NCBI RefSeq assembly: GCF_905171765.1
Contig: NC_053391.1
Location: 263,145,918 to 263,209,917, forward strand
DNA length: 64,000 nt
Source: Bufo bufo
Lineage: Eukaryota > Chordata > Amphibia > Anura > Bufonidae
Direction: 5' to 3'
Part shown: positions 45,060 to 54,920 of the stretch, piece by piece
Layout: each line of letters starts with the position of its first letter
Numbering within the stretch: the stretch's first letter is position 1
Notes under the pieces: generated by a model
The model's input: only the letters and a program-made list of their open reading frames with translations
Database searches by the model: none
What the model was told of the DNA's origin: nothing
Program-made: the position numbers and the translations under genes

Positions 45060-46603
45060 CAGTCGTGGCCAAAAGTTTTGAGAATTACATAAATATTGGA
45101 AATTGGAAAAGTTGCTGCTTAAGTTTTTATAATAGCAATTTGCATATACTCCAGAATGTTATGAAGAGTGATCAGATGAATTGCATAGTCCTTTGCCATG
45201 AAAATTAACTTAATCCCCAAAAAACCTTTCCACTGCATTTTATTGCTGTCATTAAAGGACCTGCTGAGATAAATTCAGTAATCGTCTTGTTAACTCAGGT
45301 GAGAATGTTGACGAGCACAAGGCTGGAGATCATTATGTCAGGCTGATTGGGTTAAAATGGCAGACTTGACATGTTAAAAGGAGGGTGATGCTTGAAATTA
45401 TTGTTCTTCCATTGTTAACCATGGTGACCTGCAAAGAAACGCGTGCAGCCATCATTGCGTTGCATAAAAATGCCTTCACAGGCAAGGATATTGTGGCTAC
45501 TAAGATTGCACCTCAATCAACAATTTATAGGATCATCAAGAACTTCAAGGAAAGAGGTTCAATTCTTGTTAAGAAGGCTTCAGGGCATCCAAGAAAGTCC
45601 AGCAAGCGCCAGTATCGTCTCCTAAAGAGGATTCAGCTGCGGGATCGGAGTGCCACAGTGCAGAGCTTGCTCAGGAATGGCAGCAGGCAGGTGTGAGCGC
45701 ATCTGCACGCACAGTGAGGCAAAGACTTTTGGAAGATGGCCGGGTGTCACGAAGGGCAGCAAAGAAGCCACTTCTCTCCAAAAAAATACATCAGGGACAG
45801 ATTGATCTTCTGCAGAAAGTTTGGTGAATGGACTGCTGAGGACTGGGGCAAAGTCATATTCTCTGATGAAGCCTCTTTCCGATTGTTTGGGGCATCTGGA
45901 AAAAGGCTTGTCCGGAGAAGAAAAGGTGAGTGCTACCATCAGTCCTGTGTCATGCCAACAGTAAAGCATCCTGAGACCATTCATGTGTGGGGTTGCTTTT
46001 CATCCAAGGGAGTGGGCTTACTCACAATTTTGCCCAAAAACACAGCCATGAATAAAGAATGGTACCAAAACACCCTCCAACAGCAACTTCTTCCAACAAT
46101 CCAACAACAGTTTGGTGAAGAACAATGCATTTTCCAGCACGATGGAGCACTGTGCCCTAAGGCAAAATTAATAACTAAGTGGCTCGGGGACCAAAACGTT
46201 GACATTTTGGGTCCATGGCCTGGAAACTTCCCAGATCTTAATCCCATTGAGAACTTGTGGTCAATCCTCAAGAGGCGGGTGGACAAACAAAAACCCACTA
46301 ATTCTGACAAACTCCAAGAAGTGATTATGAAAGAATGGGTTACTATCAGTCAGGATAGTTGATTGAGAGCATGCCCAGTCGAATTGCAGAGGTCCTGAAA
46401 AAGAAGGGCCAACACTGCAAATATTGACTCTTTGCATAAATGTCATGTAATTGTCGATAAAAGCCTTTGAAACGTATGAAGTGCGTGTAATTGTATTTCA
46501 CTACATCACAGAAACAACTGAAACAAAGATCTAAAAGCAGTTTAGCAGCAAACTTTGTGAAAACTAATAATTTTATCATTCTCAAAACTTTTGGCCACGA
46601 CTG
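45060..46603 (+). mobile_element. Tc1/mariner transposon, 1,544 bp, with TA target duplication
   Basis: The ends are CAGTCGTGGCCAAAAGTTTT and AAAACTTTTGGCCACGACTG, perfect inverted repeats that continue inward as GAGAAT. It is flanked by TA at 45058-45059 and 46604-46605. It interrupts DIRS copy 4 between its internal complementary region and its right terminal repeat, so it inserted after copy 4 was in place. The transposase gene is present but frameshifted. Confidence 0.96.
45421..46427 (+). pseudogene. Tc1-like transposase, DD35E, several frame slips
   Basis: ATG at 45421 starts MVTCKETRAAIIALHKNAFT. The paired-type helix-turn-helix DNA-binding domain has the IYRIIKNFKERGSI recognition part. 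The frame slips near 45640 (continuing ELAQEWQQAGVSASARTVRQ, RLLEDGRVSRRAAKKPL) and again near 45820. The catalytic domain then runs 45830-46355: VIFSDEASFRLFG (first D), CIFQHDGALCPK (second D) and NPIENLWSILKRR (E). I count 35 residues between the second D and the E, against 34 in classic Tc1. A last slip near 46358 gives RIAEVLKKKGQHCKY as the C-terminus. It would cut and paste at TA. Confidence 0.88.
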
Positions 46604-47704
46604 TACACAAATTGAAGCTCTCTCTCCAGGCTGAAGGAGGTATAGCTGCCAGGGGAGGAGCTAACAGCTTTTACTAGTGTCAACGCCTCCTAGAGGACAT
46701 AGCTATACCCACGGTCTCTGTGTCCCCCAATGAAGAGCGAGAAAGAGATTTTACTGGTAAGTTATACAAAAATCTCCTTTTCTCACTTGTTCATTGGGGG
46801 ACACAGGACCGTGGGTATAGCTGCTGCTGCCACTAGGAGGTGACACTAGGCTGAAAAAAGTGTTAGCTCCTCCCCTGCAAGCTATACCCCCTTCAGCCTG
46901 GAGAGAGCAACTCAGTTTTTAGCTTGGTGTCGCAGGAGGCAGACCTCCCTGCTTTGCAGGGCATCATGCTTTATTATTTTTCATTTTTCCTTTTAGGTTA
47001 TGGGAAACAGAGTAGCCTGGCTACTCTGTCTACCCAAGGAGCGAGTCCGGGGTCAGGTTTTCTTCACCGTCCGACCTCCCCCAAGAAGAAAAGCTTCACT
47101 CCCCTGCTTCCCGCCAGCCAAGGGTCACCCAGATCAGGTAACCCTCCACCATTCCAGCGCCTGCCACTGATATGCCAGCTGCTGAGGGGGTGTCCCTGCT
47201 GGTCCCCCCCCTCCCCCAACTCCTCTTGCGGCGGGAAGTCGGTACCCCTGTAGGGGGGGCATTCACCGGCTGGAGACAGGGTTATCATGCGGTATGGGCG
47301 CAGCAACCGTTAGGTCGGTCCCGCCCCTTCCCCTCTGTTATTACTAGTCCGATGTGGTGGATGCCGCACCGGACATCGGGGGTCGCAACTGGGGGCTTTT
47401 TGGAGGAATTCCTTGCCGCGGCCGGCTGGCGATTATTTGCTGCGGCTCATTAACAAAGCACGGCTGTCCCTCCCGTTCAGGCTGCAATTCGCCCCGCTTC
47501 TTTTCCCAACGCAATAGGCAGCGGCTATTAAGTCAGGACGGCTGTTCAGGCCGTCTAGTACACAGTTCGTCCCGCCCCCGTCTTTTGCGGGGGCGTGGCT
47601 TAAATTCTCGCCGTTTCTTGGGCAAGGAGGAGGTGCCTGACATGCCGCGTGGCTCAGCTAGGCTCTGTGGGGTTGAGGACACAGGAGTCACACCCTGGTA
47701 GGAC

Positions 47705-48640
47705 AATGCCTTTTGATCCTTTTACAGCATTAGGGGACCCACCAGCAACCTCTTCCCCCCCCCCCCCCCTCTCAAACTTCCGGCCACCACCTATTACGCT
47801 TGCACTATATGCAGTGTTAAATTTCCACGCAGCCAGCCAGACTCTGTATGTCCCACTTGCTCTGCATCCAAACAGGTCCCCCCTTCCCAGCCTATGCAGG
47901 TATCCGACCGTCCTTCCAATATGGAACCAGAATGGGCCCGTGCACTATCCTGGGCAGTTGACGGACCGCTCCAAGTTATCCCAATCCACCCTGTCTCTAA
48001 TGGCTAACTTGGTTGATAAGTCCACACCAACGCAGGCCGCACCGTCAACGGGCGAGCAACTGCGGAGCAGATCTTCACAAAAACGTCGCAGAGCAGGACA
48101 TTCCTCCTCCACCTCCTCCTCCTCATCGGACGCATCTGCTCCCACCCCCCTCTGGGGTCACGCTCTGACGCGTCATCTTTCCCTGGAGTAGTGCTGTCTG
48201 AAGGGGAAATTGGAAACTCAGATTCAGATATGGATCCGGAGTTCTCTCCCAAAGTGGCGGCTATGGTAGAAAGTCTAATTGCCGCTATACGGGACACCTT
48301 CCAAGTGCGGGATGAGTCTCCCTCTACCAGCCGCCAGAGCGTGTCTTTTCTCCGCTCCAAAAGGCAATCCAACGGGACGTTTCCACTGCATGATGACTTT
48401 TCCATCGTCATCTCTAAAGCTTGGGATCATCCAGATCGCCGCTTTTGTACATTAAAGCGCCTGGATCTGCTGTACCCTTTTCCAGCAGACTGTGTCTCTA
48501 AATGGGCCACTCCTCCTAAAGTGGATCCCCCTGTAGCATGTCTGGCTAAGAATACAGCTATTCCTGTGGCGGACGACTGCTCTCTTCAGGATCCAGTAGA
48601 TCGCCGCATAGAGTCCATTTTCGCTGCGAGTGGTTCCCCG
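47705..48640 (+). pseudogene. DIRS copy 5 gag (frameshifted, C-terminus deleted)
   Basis: In one frame at about 47812 it reads CTICSVKFPRSQPDSVCPTC, the same CxxC...CxxC arrangement as the copy 3 gag. A Ser-rich basic block follows (SQKRRRAGHSSSTSSSSSDA). From 48191 it is open with VAAMVESLIAAIRDTFQVRD, FPLHDDFSIVISKAWDHPDR and ACLAKNTAIPVADDCSLQDP. After SIFAASGSPLSLPAP (about 48650) it jumps to sequence that in copy 3 lies 500 bp further on, so the helical and basic C-terminal parts are missing. Confidence 0.78.
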
Positions 48641-48689
48641 CTCAGCCTACCGGCCCCGCAGCCAACAAACAGGCCTCAGCATGATGGGA

Positions 48690-50044
48690 CGCCCCCATCC
48701 TCTTGGGTGGGGGGTCATCTTCTCCTATTTCAGGAACATTAGCATGCCCACATCGCAGACACCATGGGCACTCGAGATCGTGTCGTCAGGTTACAAGCTA
48801 GAGTTTGCTTCCCCTCCTCCAGAAAGCTTTTTCCTATCCCAACCTCCCAAAGGGGCGGATCGGGCAACCGCTTTCTTTCAGGCGATCCAGGATCTCCTGG
48901 CTCAGGGGGTCATTTCCCCGGTTTCCCACACGGAACACTTCACTGGTCTTTATTCAAATCTGTTTGTAGTTCCCAAAAAGGAGGGGTCAGTTTGTCCGGT
49001 TCTGGACCTCAAGCTGTTGAATCGGTTTCTCCGAATACAGCGGTTCAGGATGGAGTCTCTTTGTTCCGTAATAGCTTCTGTGGAACAGGGCGAATTTTTT
49101 TCCTCCATAGATATCCAGGACGCATACTTGCATTGCCCCGTCGCACCATCGCTTCTTGTGTTTTGCATGGGCTCCCAACATTACCAATTCGTTGCCCTCC
49201 CCTTTGGTTTGGCGACAGCTCCGCGAGTTTTCAAAAATGTTCTGGCTCCAGTTCTGTCCCTCCTTCGTTCCAGGGGCATTTCCCTTATCCCCTACTTGGA
49301 CGACATTTTAATAAAAGCGGCGTCCTTCGCTCACAACAAGGACAGTCTACACATCACTCTGGAGACGCTAGCACAGTTTGGCTGGCTAGTGAACTTCCGA
49401 AAGTCGTCCCTACACATATCCACATGCATCACATTTTTGGGGATTATTCTCGACTCGGACGTGGCGTTAATTCACCTCCATCGGGTCAAGTGTCAGTCCC
49501 TCCGGCGAGCGGTCAGCCTTCTTCTCAAGCACCGTTCCCCATCCATTCGCCGGTGCATGCAGATTCTGGGCATGATGGTCGCTACCATGGAAGCAGTGCT
49601 GTTCGCTCAGTTTTACACCTGGGCACTCCTCTCGACCTGGCACAAGTTGGCGGACTCCTTGGACAAACCCATAGTCCTTGCTCCGAGGGTGCGCTTGGCA
49701 CTCAGATGGTGGCTCTCCACACAAACGTTGGATTCGGGAAAATCCTTTCTCCTGATTTTTTTTCCTGGATGGTCATCACTACGGATGCCAGTCTTCAGGG
49801 CTGGGGAGGAGTCTTCCCACCCCGGACGGTACAGGGGGTTTGGTCTCAATCTGGGTCCAAACTGCCAGTCAATGTCTTGAAACTTCGGGCCATTCGTCTG
49901 TCCTTCCTCAATTGGTCCCCCCTTCTGAAGAGCCAGCCAATCCGGATACAGTCGGACAACGCCACAGCAGTGGCCTACATCAATCATCAAGGGGGAACCC
50001 GCAATCAAGCAGCGATGGACGAATCCTCACTGATTCTTCAATGA
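48690..50044 (+). pseudogene. DIRS copy 5 reverse transcriptase (open) and RNase H (shifted frame)
   Basis: The frame 48630-49880 is uninterrupted through the whole RT: WALEIVSSGYKLEFASPPPE, SNLFVVPKKEGSVCPVLDLK, SSIDIQDAYLHCPVAPS, QFVALPFGLATAPRVF and LIPYLDDILIKAAS. All three catalytic aspartates are present. Near 49770 the frame slips, and RNase H continues in the frame ending at 50044 with ITTDASLQGWGGVF, KLRAIRLSF (K for the usual E before LRAI) and IQSDNATAVAYINHQ. The 48764-50044 frame before 49770 is a shadow. Confidence 0.85.
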
Positions 50045-51500
50045 GCGGAGAAGCACGTACCAGCCCTGTCGGCAGTTTATATCCATGGGGTGGAGAATTG
50101 AACAGTGGACTTTCTCAGTCGGACAACCGTGGACCTGGGGGAATGGTCCCTGCACCCGGAGGTCTTCACAGAAATCTGTTAACGTTGGGGACGACCGGAC
50201 GTGGACTTGATGGCGTCCAGATTCAACCACAAGCTGCCCGCCGCCTTCTCTCGCACAAGGGATCCAAAGGCGTGCACAGTGGATGCTCTGGTGGCACCAT
50301 GGGACAGGTTCTCCCTCCTGTACGTGTTTCCGCCTCTCCCTCCTCGAGTGCTCTGCAGGATACGGATGGAGGGCATCCAGACGATCCTCATCGCCCCAGA
50401 CTGGCCTCGTCGAGCGTAGTACTCTGAGATAATCCACCTCCTAGGAGACACACCGTGGCCTCTTCCGCTAAGAGGAGATCTACTCTCTCAGGGACCGATC
50501 TTCCACCAGCATTTCGAATCGCTACGTTTGACGGCGTGGCTGTTGAAACAGCCATTCTGAAACAGTGAGGTTTCCCTGATAAGGTCATCCAGACAATGAT
50601 TCGGGCCAGGAAGCCGATGTCATACAGAATTTATTACAGGATTTGGAGGTCATTTCTACGGTTCTGTGAGGACCGGGATATTCCGCCGTTGCGTTTTTCG
50701 CTTCCGAATATCCTCTCCTTTCTCCAATCAGGCCTAGATTCTGGTCTGGCGCTTAACTCTCTGAAAGTGTAGGTGTCTGCGCTATCTTTTTTTTTAAGCG
50801 TACCCTAGCTGCGCGGAGCACGGTGAAGACTTTTTGTCACGGCGTGGCGCATACTGTTCCTCCTTATCGCCCCCCTTTATACTCCTGGGATCTGAACTTG
50901 GTTCAGTCCGCCCCCTTTGAACCGTTAAGCGACGTTTCTCTCCTTATACTTACCTTGAAGGTGGCATTTCTGGTGGCTATCACATCCATCAGACGTGTTT
51001 CGGAGTTGGCGGCTCTATCGTGCAAGAAGCAGTTCCTCGTTTTGCACCAGGACAAGGCGGTGCTCTGTCCGGTGCCGTCTTTTCAACCTAAGGTGGTCTC
51101 TGTTTTTCACGTCAATGAAGACATAGTCCTTCCTTCCCTTTGCCCTTCCCCTTCTCATCCTAGGGAACGGGCTCTCCATACCCTGGCTCTGAAGATTTAT
51201 TTGGCCGTCTCTAGATCTTTCAGATGGACAGATTATTTGTCATTCCCGAAGGGCCACGTAAGGGTCTGGCTGCTTTTAAGGTTACCATTGCAAGGTGGAT
51301 TCGTTTGACAATTGCCGAGCCGTACCACTCCCGGGGTAAGGTACCGCCCGTCCGGCTCACTCCACCAGGGCTGTAGGCGCTTCATGGGCTCGGTTCCACC
51401 ACGCTTCTGCTTCGCAACTTTGTAATTTTTACCAAATTCTACCAGGTGCATTCCTTGGCATCGGCAGACGCTGTTCTGGGCCGCAAAGTCTTGCAGGCGG
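50045..51500 (+). pseudogene. DIRS copy 5 methyltransferase-like region and tyrosine recombinase, decayed
   Basis: 50201-50419 reads DLMASRFNHKLPAAFSRTRD and FSLLYVFPPLPPRVLCRIRM. The recombinase is open at 50823-51308: MKTFCHGVAHTVPPYRPPLY, LVAITSIRRVSELAALS (catalytic R) and FHVNEDIVLPSLCPSPSHPR. Downstream it is broken. Around 51345-51440 the H-x-x-R step is out of frame, and the segment coding AATWSSLHTF is missing between GCTTCGCAACTTTGTAA and TTTTTACCAAATTCTACCAG. It ends with LGRKVLQAAVS near 51510. Confidence 0.78.
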
Positions 51501-51570
51501 CAGTGTCTGAATGGCTTGTCCCATGGGATGTGGTTCTCCCTCCCTGTGGACTGCTTTGGAACGTCCCGCG

Positions 51571-51659
51571 GTCCTGTGTCCCCCAATGAACGAGCGAGAA
51601 AACAAGATTTTTGTGAACTCACCTGTAAAATCTCTCACGGATTTCATTGGGGGACACAG
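51571..51659. repeat. Internal complementary region of DIRS copy 5
   Basis: GTCCTGTGTCCCCCAATGAA then CGAGCGAGAAAA corresponds to the left tip at 46778 with two mismatches. AGATTTTTGTGAACTCACCT through GGGGGACACAG corresponds to the right tip before 51983 with a few mismatches. Confidence 0.88.
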
Positions 51660-51983
51660 CACCCACCCATTACTTACCATTGTTTCCGCGGATGCGGTGG
51701 TTTCCGGTGGTGTCCTCTGTTGTGGTTCGGACCTACTGGTGTTAATTGGTTGTTCCTTATGTTTTATATGTATTTTTTTTCTCAGCTACTCCTACTGTTT
51801 GGGCACAAACTGAGTTGCTCTCTCCAGGCTGGAGGGGGTATGGCCTGCAGAGGAGGAGCTAACACTTTTTTTCAGCCTAGTGTCGCCTCCTAGTGGCAGC
51901 ATCAGCTATACCCACGGTCCTGTATCCCCCAATGAACTCAGCGAGAAAGAGATTTTACAGGTGAGTTCACAAAAATCTCGTTT

Positions 51984-52507
51984 ACTGTGCAAGCCTTCTA
52001 CAAGATCATTAATGAATATATTGAAGAGAATAGGGCCCAATACTGACCCCTGTGGTACCCCACTATTGACCGTAACCCAATCTGAGTGTGTGCCATTAAT
52101 AACCACCCTCTGTTTTCTATCACCAGTTACTTACCCACATACACATTTTCCCCCAGTCCAAGCATCCTCATTTTATATACTAACCTTTTATGTGGTACAG
52201 TATCAAATGCTTTGGAGAAGTCCAGATATACGACTTTTAGAACTTGCCTCCTCAAAGAAACTGATTTAGTTAGACATGACCAATCCCTCATGAAGCCATG
52301 CTGATATGGCGTTGTTTGCTTATTTTCATTGAGGTATTCCAGAATCACATCTCTTAGAAAACCTTCAAACAGTTTACCCACGACAAATGTTAAACTTATT
52401 GGCCTATAGTTTCCGAGTTCTGTTTTTGACCCCTTTTTGAATATTGGCACCACATTTGCTGAGCACCAATCATGTGAAACGATCAATATAGAGTCCTTAA
52501 GTATCAT
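51984..52507 (-). pseudogene. CR1 reverse transcriptase, central part
   Basis: The minus frame from 52507 reads WCSANVVPIFKKGSKTELGN, YRPISLTFVVGKLFEGFLRD, QHGFMRDWSCLTKSV and VVYLDFSKAFDTVPHKRLVY. The D of LDFSKAFD is the first catalytic aspartate. A slip near 52110 leads into [20 protein letters not shown] and NIFINDL, which stops at the DIRS boundary. The RT C-terminus is 17 kb away at 34455-34159. Some residues between SCLTKSV and VVYLDFSK seem to be missing compared with typical CR1. Confidence 0.85.
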
Positions 52508-53446
52508 AAATAAAGGTCGGTCTATTACATTTATGTACTATGTTACTATGTTACATTACTTAATTCTTGTAGGATACGGGGGTGTATGCCATTCGGACCC
52601 AGTGATCAGTCTATTTTAATTTCATTTTTTTCAGACACTGCTGCATATTTAATGGGGAATTTATTTTGACATTCAGCTTTTCATCTGACAGTTCATTTTT
52701 CTCAGTGAATACAGTGTAGAAAAAATATTTAATAGATTTGCTTACTCCTACAACCCACCCATTTATTTTCATTCGATATATACCTCTCACAGTTGAAGTT
52801 TAGGATGCCGTTAAAAATATCTCATTTTGCGGCTGCATATCTATTCCAGAGGATGTTGTCCCAGTTAGTAAGGCCAGTGGCCTCTCCTCTTTTAGCTGGT
52901 CAAGTTGTGCTTTTTGGAAGTTTATTTTTGTGCCGTCCTAAAGAAACACCTTTTGAAATGACAATTGGAAGGTTATTACTTTATGGTCACTATTTCCTAA
53001 GTGTCCCCCAACCTCCGCGTTTGTTGTTCTGTCAGGTCTATTGGTTAATACTAAGTCTGGCCGTCCCTCTAGTCGGGTCCTGAACCAGTTGGGAAAGGTA
53101 ATTGTCTTTGGTTATTGCTAAGTACCTGTTTCCTTTGAGATGTTTGTGTCCCAGCCTGTATCTGGGTTGTTGAAGTCCCCCATAATAATGACCTCATTGT
53201 GATTTGCCACCTCATCTATTTCCCTTAGTAGAGTAGTAGATTTTCTGTGGACTCTGGTATATTACGTGGCTTATAACAAACTTCTGTCAGTATTTTATTG
53301 TTTCTGCCTCCATGTATCTCTACCCACAGTTACTCCACAAGTTAATGTCCCTCACTTATATATTCCCGGAGTGTGGTCTTTAGACAGGACTTTACATAAA
53401 GGCAGACCCCTCCCCCTCTCTGGTTTTGACGATCCTTTCTAAACAG

Positions 53447-53735
53447 ACTGTAAGGCTCCATTCACACGTCCGCAAAATGGGTCCGCATCCTTTCCGCAAT
53501 TTTGCGGAATGGGTGCGGACCCATTCATTCTCTATGGGGACGGAATGGATGCGGACAGCACACAGTGTGCTGTCTGCAGCCGCAATTGCGGAGCGCGGCC
53601 CCGATTTTGGGTCCGCAGCTCCGCAAAAAGATAGAGCATGTCCTATTCTTGTCCGCAGCTTGTGGACAAGAATAGGCATTTCTATGGGGGTGACGAGCTT
53701 TTCGGATTTTTTTTTTTTTTTTTTTTTTACCCCTA
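53447..53735. repeat. Hairpin MITE fragment ending in poly-T
   Basis: Starts TAAGGCTCCATTCACACGTC and contains strong hairpins (GGGTCCGCATCC with GGGTGCGGACCC, and TTGTCCGCAGCTTGTGGACA). It ends at a run of about 20 T (53709-53728). Only one terminus is seen. It is inserted in the CR1 sequence. Confidence 0.55.
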
Positions 53736-54149
53736 CACCTTTCCTTATGAACTGTTCTAGTCCCTCCCTCCAATCCACACCCAGTCCCATTACCTCACCC
53801 TTGGTCACTATCTGCACTATGTTCTCCTCCTATAATGTAATTACCCTCTACCCTGCCATTCCCTAGTTTAAACACTCCTCCTTCAACCTACTAGCTATCC
53901 TTTTCTCCAACACAGCTGCACTTTCCTCATTGAGGCGCAGCCCATCCCTACGATAGAGCCTGTAGCAGACGGAGAAGTCGGCCCATTTCTCCAGGAACCC
54001 AAACCCCTCCTTCCTACACCAGTTTGTGAGCCACTTGTTAACCTCCCTAATATTGCGCCATCTTTCTTTTGTGGTACAGGTAGTATTTAATAAAATACTA
54101 CCTTTTGAGCTCCTTGTGATCTAAGTCCCTGAAATAATTTTAAAGGACG

Positions 54150-54832
54150 CTCCACCTACCTTTTAACTTTGTCATTCGTTCCGATATGGACCATGACCGC
54201 TGGGGTCTTCCCCAGCCCCTCCCAGTAATCTGTCAACCCGATCCTCGATGTGTCGAACTCGAGTGCTAGGAAGACAACACACCATTCGACGATCCGGTCT
54301 TTGTGACAGATCGCCCTATCTGTGCCCTTAATAGAGTCTCTCACTACCAGCACCTATCTGGCCTGCCCTGCTCTCCTGGTCCCCTGCTTACTAGGGCTGA
54401 CATTCCCCTGACTGGCAGAGGAGGTGTCTGGCTGCAGCCATGCCATCCCTTAACTGTCATCCCCCTCATCTGTGAACCTAGAAAACTTGTTGGGGTGTGT
54501 CAGATCAGGGCTAGCCTCCCTGGCACTCTTCCCTCTACCCCGCTTTCTAACTGTTACCCAGCTAACTACCTCACTTTCCTGATCCTCCATGCTACCACCG
54601 TCCCCCACATCTACGCCATAGAGTGCCTGCTCATTAAGCAGCAAACTGTTTTTCATATTGCCAAGGTATCTCAATGTTGAAATTTGCTTGTTTAGATACA
54701 GAATGTGTGATTCCAAATGGGCAATGTGCTCACATGTTGAACAAAGATATGTACCCTCAAACGACTGCTCCAGGACTGCATACGTTTGACAACATGCGCA
54801 CTGGACTGCGCTGTCAATAATGGAACTCATAC
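54150..54832 (-). pseudogene. CR1 ORF1 with a SGNH-esterase-like segment
   Basis: The minus frame from about 54830 reads MSSIIDSAVQCACCQTYAVL and has CxxC pairs (CACC, YLCSTCEH), a helix with leucines (SHILYLNKQISTLRYLGN), and a charged segment VVSWVTVRKRGRGKSAREAS. After slips, 54353-54156 gives LVVRDSIKGTDRAICHKDRI and PAVMVHIGTNDKVKR. These are the GDS-like and GTND blocks of the SGNH esterase fold found in some CR1 ORF1 proteins. The GDS serine is in VRDS here. Confidence 0.65.
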
Positions 54833-54920
54833 TAATGGGGATTTACACAAGGGAGAAGGAAAAAAGATAATGCAATGAAAAACTGACTTAATGTAATCAC
54901 CTTCTAAAGTCACTCAATCT

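Larger units (their letters stand above)
34798..46781 (+). mobile_element. DIRS-type retrotransposon, copy 4, host of two nested insertions
   Basis: The left tip is TTTCTCGCCCATATTCATTG at 34798. The right tip ends TACAAAAATCTCCTTTT at 46781. They belong together because the internal complementary region at 44841-44933 holds exact complements of both (AATGAATATGGGCGAGAAA and GTATAACTTAACAGTAAAAT). Terminal repeats carry ACACAGGAACCGTGGGTATA and GTTAGCTCCTCCCCTGGCAG, found inverted at 46640-46720. DIRS copy 3 (36271-42103) and a Tc1 element (45060-46603) are inserted. Removing them leaves about 4.6 kb. Gag is partial, RT is not recognisable, and recombinase relics remain. Confidence 0.88.
46778..51983 (+). 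mobile_element. DIRS-type retrotransposon, copy 5, head-to-tail with copy 4
   Basis: The left tip TTTTCTCACTTGTTCATTGG shares its first TTTT with the end of copy 4. The right tip ends GTTCACAAAAATCTCGTTT at 51983, where the CR1 LINE resumes. Same subfamily as copy 4 (ACACAGGACCGTGGGTATAG). Its internal complementary region (51571-51659) matches its own tips with a few mismatches. The gag C-terminus is deleted, RT is long and open, and the recombinase is decayed. Confidence 0.9.
51984..54840 (-). mobile_element. CR1-type LINE, 5' part
   Basis: This is the continuation of 33880-34797 on the minus strand. Read right to left it contains ORF1 (54832 to about 54150), an endonuclease relic near 53160-53230 (EVIIMGDFNNPDTGW), and the RT. 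The RT part includes NVVPIFKKGSKTELGNYRPI, VYLDFSKAFDTVPHKRL (52507-52127), and, in a shifted frame, [20 protein letters not shown] (52070-51990). A hairpin MITE fragment is inserted at 53447-53735. The catalytic YVDD box lies on neither side clearly; it would fall close to the DIRS insertion point. Confidence 0.85.

Noticed and set aside
48764..49770. Long alternative frame over the RT of DIRS 5
   Set aside because: It is a shadow of the RT frame. Only its last part (after about 49770) carries the RNase H motifs.
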